DNA of 14,381 nucleotides from Hydrogenophaga sp. (GTDB lineage Bacteria > Pseudomonadota > Gammaproteobacteria > Burkholderiales > Burkholderiaceae_C): the NCBI GenBank assembly GCA_030684755.1, contig JAUXXN010000075.1:1-14381 (forward strand). Reading direction: 5' to 3'. The position numbers were made by a program, and so were the translations under genes. The notes beneath the pieces are model-generated. The model was not told where the DNA came from. It saw nothing but the letters and a program-made list of their open reading frames with translations, and did no database searches. The number at the start of each line of letters is the position of its first letter. Position 1 is the first letter of the stretch. Positions 13,968 to 14,381 of the stretch are shown here, one piece after another.

Positions 13968-14381
13968 TCAGCTCCCTAGGCGAGCCAGTTGCTCGCGTAC
14001 CTTGGCCAGCGTGGCGGTGAAGTCGGTCACGCGTTTCTTCTCCTGGTCAATCACCGCCGGCGGTGCCTTGGCCACGAAAGCTTCATTGCCCAGCTTGGCG
14101 CTCGCCTTGGTGATTTCGCCTTCCAGGCGGGTGGCTTCCTTGCCCAGGCGCAGCTTTTCGGCCGCCACGTCAATTTCCATGAACAGGCACATGCGCGCCT
14201 CGCCCACCACGGCCACCGGTGCTGCCTGCGCGGCAGCGGCCCAGGCGGCCTCGTCTTCAAACACCTTCACTTCGCTGAGCTTGGCCAGCGCCTTCAGCAC
14301 CGGGCCAGCGGCTTGCAAGCAGGCGGTGTCGCCCAGCACAAACAGCGGCAGGCGGGTGGCGGGTGACACGATCATCTCACC
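13968..14381 (-). CDS. valS: Valyl-tRNA synthetase, C-terminal end
   Basis: The last 137 residues; the frame runs off the right edge. The tail is the ValRS C-terminal tRNA-binding coiled-coil arm. A Lys/Glu/Leu-rich helix runs from about [16 protein letters not shown], then the conserved turn [20 protein letters not shown], then a second helix ending EQLARLGS. The preceding [14 protein letters not shown] strand is the ValRS anticodon-domain end. ValRS charges tRNA-Val and edits threonine; the catalytic HIGH/KMSKS motifs lie outside the window. It is convergent with the dehydrogenase-like gene, with a hairpin between them. An internal ATG near 14375 is not the start. Confidence 0.93.
   Translation of the reverse strand, partial: GEMIVSPATRLPLFVLGDTACLQAAGPVLKALAKLSEVKVFEDEAAWAAAAQAAPVAVVGEARMCLFMEIDVAAEKLRLGKEATRLEGEITKASAKLGNEAFVAKAPPAVIDQEKKRVTDFTATLAKVREQLARLGS

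Noticed and set aside
1..14381. CRISPR arrays, insertion sequences, riboswitches, toxin-antitoxin pairs
   Set aside because: No regularly spaced repeats, transposase motifs, terminal inverted repeats or conserved riboswitch cores were seen on either strand.

Overview
The window looks like ordinary chromosome from a betaproteobacterium of the Burkholderiales, most likely Comamonadaceae (Hydrogenophaga, Acidovorax or Rhodoferax relatives). I infer this from the gene order Cox11 / DUF2970 / coxC / twin-transmembrane protein / SURF1 / SCO-like / ctaA / ctaB / SCO, from a Bug-type solute-binding protein, from an AscD-like reductase, and from the GC-rich coding style. No database search was possible, so the family placement is by recognition only. 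Genes are packed tightly and no gene-free stretch exceeds 300 bases. I see no transposase, integrase, CRISPR array or plasmid/phage backbone.

Region 1 (1-5941) is the distal part of an aa3-type cytochrome c oxidase cluster. It holds the 3' end of Cox11 (copper to CuB), a DUF2970 membrane peptide, oxidase subunit III (coxC), one small gene on the opposite strand (DUF2909 type), SURF1, a degenerate SCO-like membrane protein, heme A synthase (ctaA/COX15), heme O synthase (ctaB) and a SCO1/SenC lipoprotein. CtaB and CtaA convert heme B to heme O and then heme A. Cox11 and SCO deliver copper, SURF1 helps insert heme A, and coxC is a structural subunit. A bidirectional terminator follows coxC, and a perfect 18-bp hairpin closes the cluster.

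Region 2 (6019-10893) is a set of metabolic and envelope genes. A ferredoxin-type reductase (ascD-like) and a tripartite-tricarboxylate-type binding protein lie in tandem on the minus strand. Divergent from them is an atypical short-chain dehydrogenase/epimerase. A Ca2+/Na+ antiporter follows on the minus strand, and then a membrane-anchored lambda-R-like (GH104) peptidoglycan lytic transglycosylase on the plus strand.

Region 3 (10892-14381) starts with a terminator and tRNA-Leu(CAA) on the minus strand. Cysteine synthase CysM and a zinc-ribbon Nudix hydrolase overlap on the plus strand. A TusA-family protein and a D-2-hydroxyacid-dehydrogenase-like protein then form a pair. The 3' end of valS enters on the minus strand at the right edge.

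No clear new multi-gene system is present. The most interesting items are single proteins that keep a fold while losing key residues: the dehydrogenase-like protein at 12870 and the SCO-like protein at 2370. Next are the chromosomal lambda-type endolysin and several palindromic or promoter-like sites.
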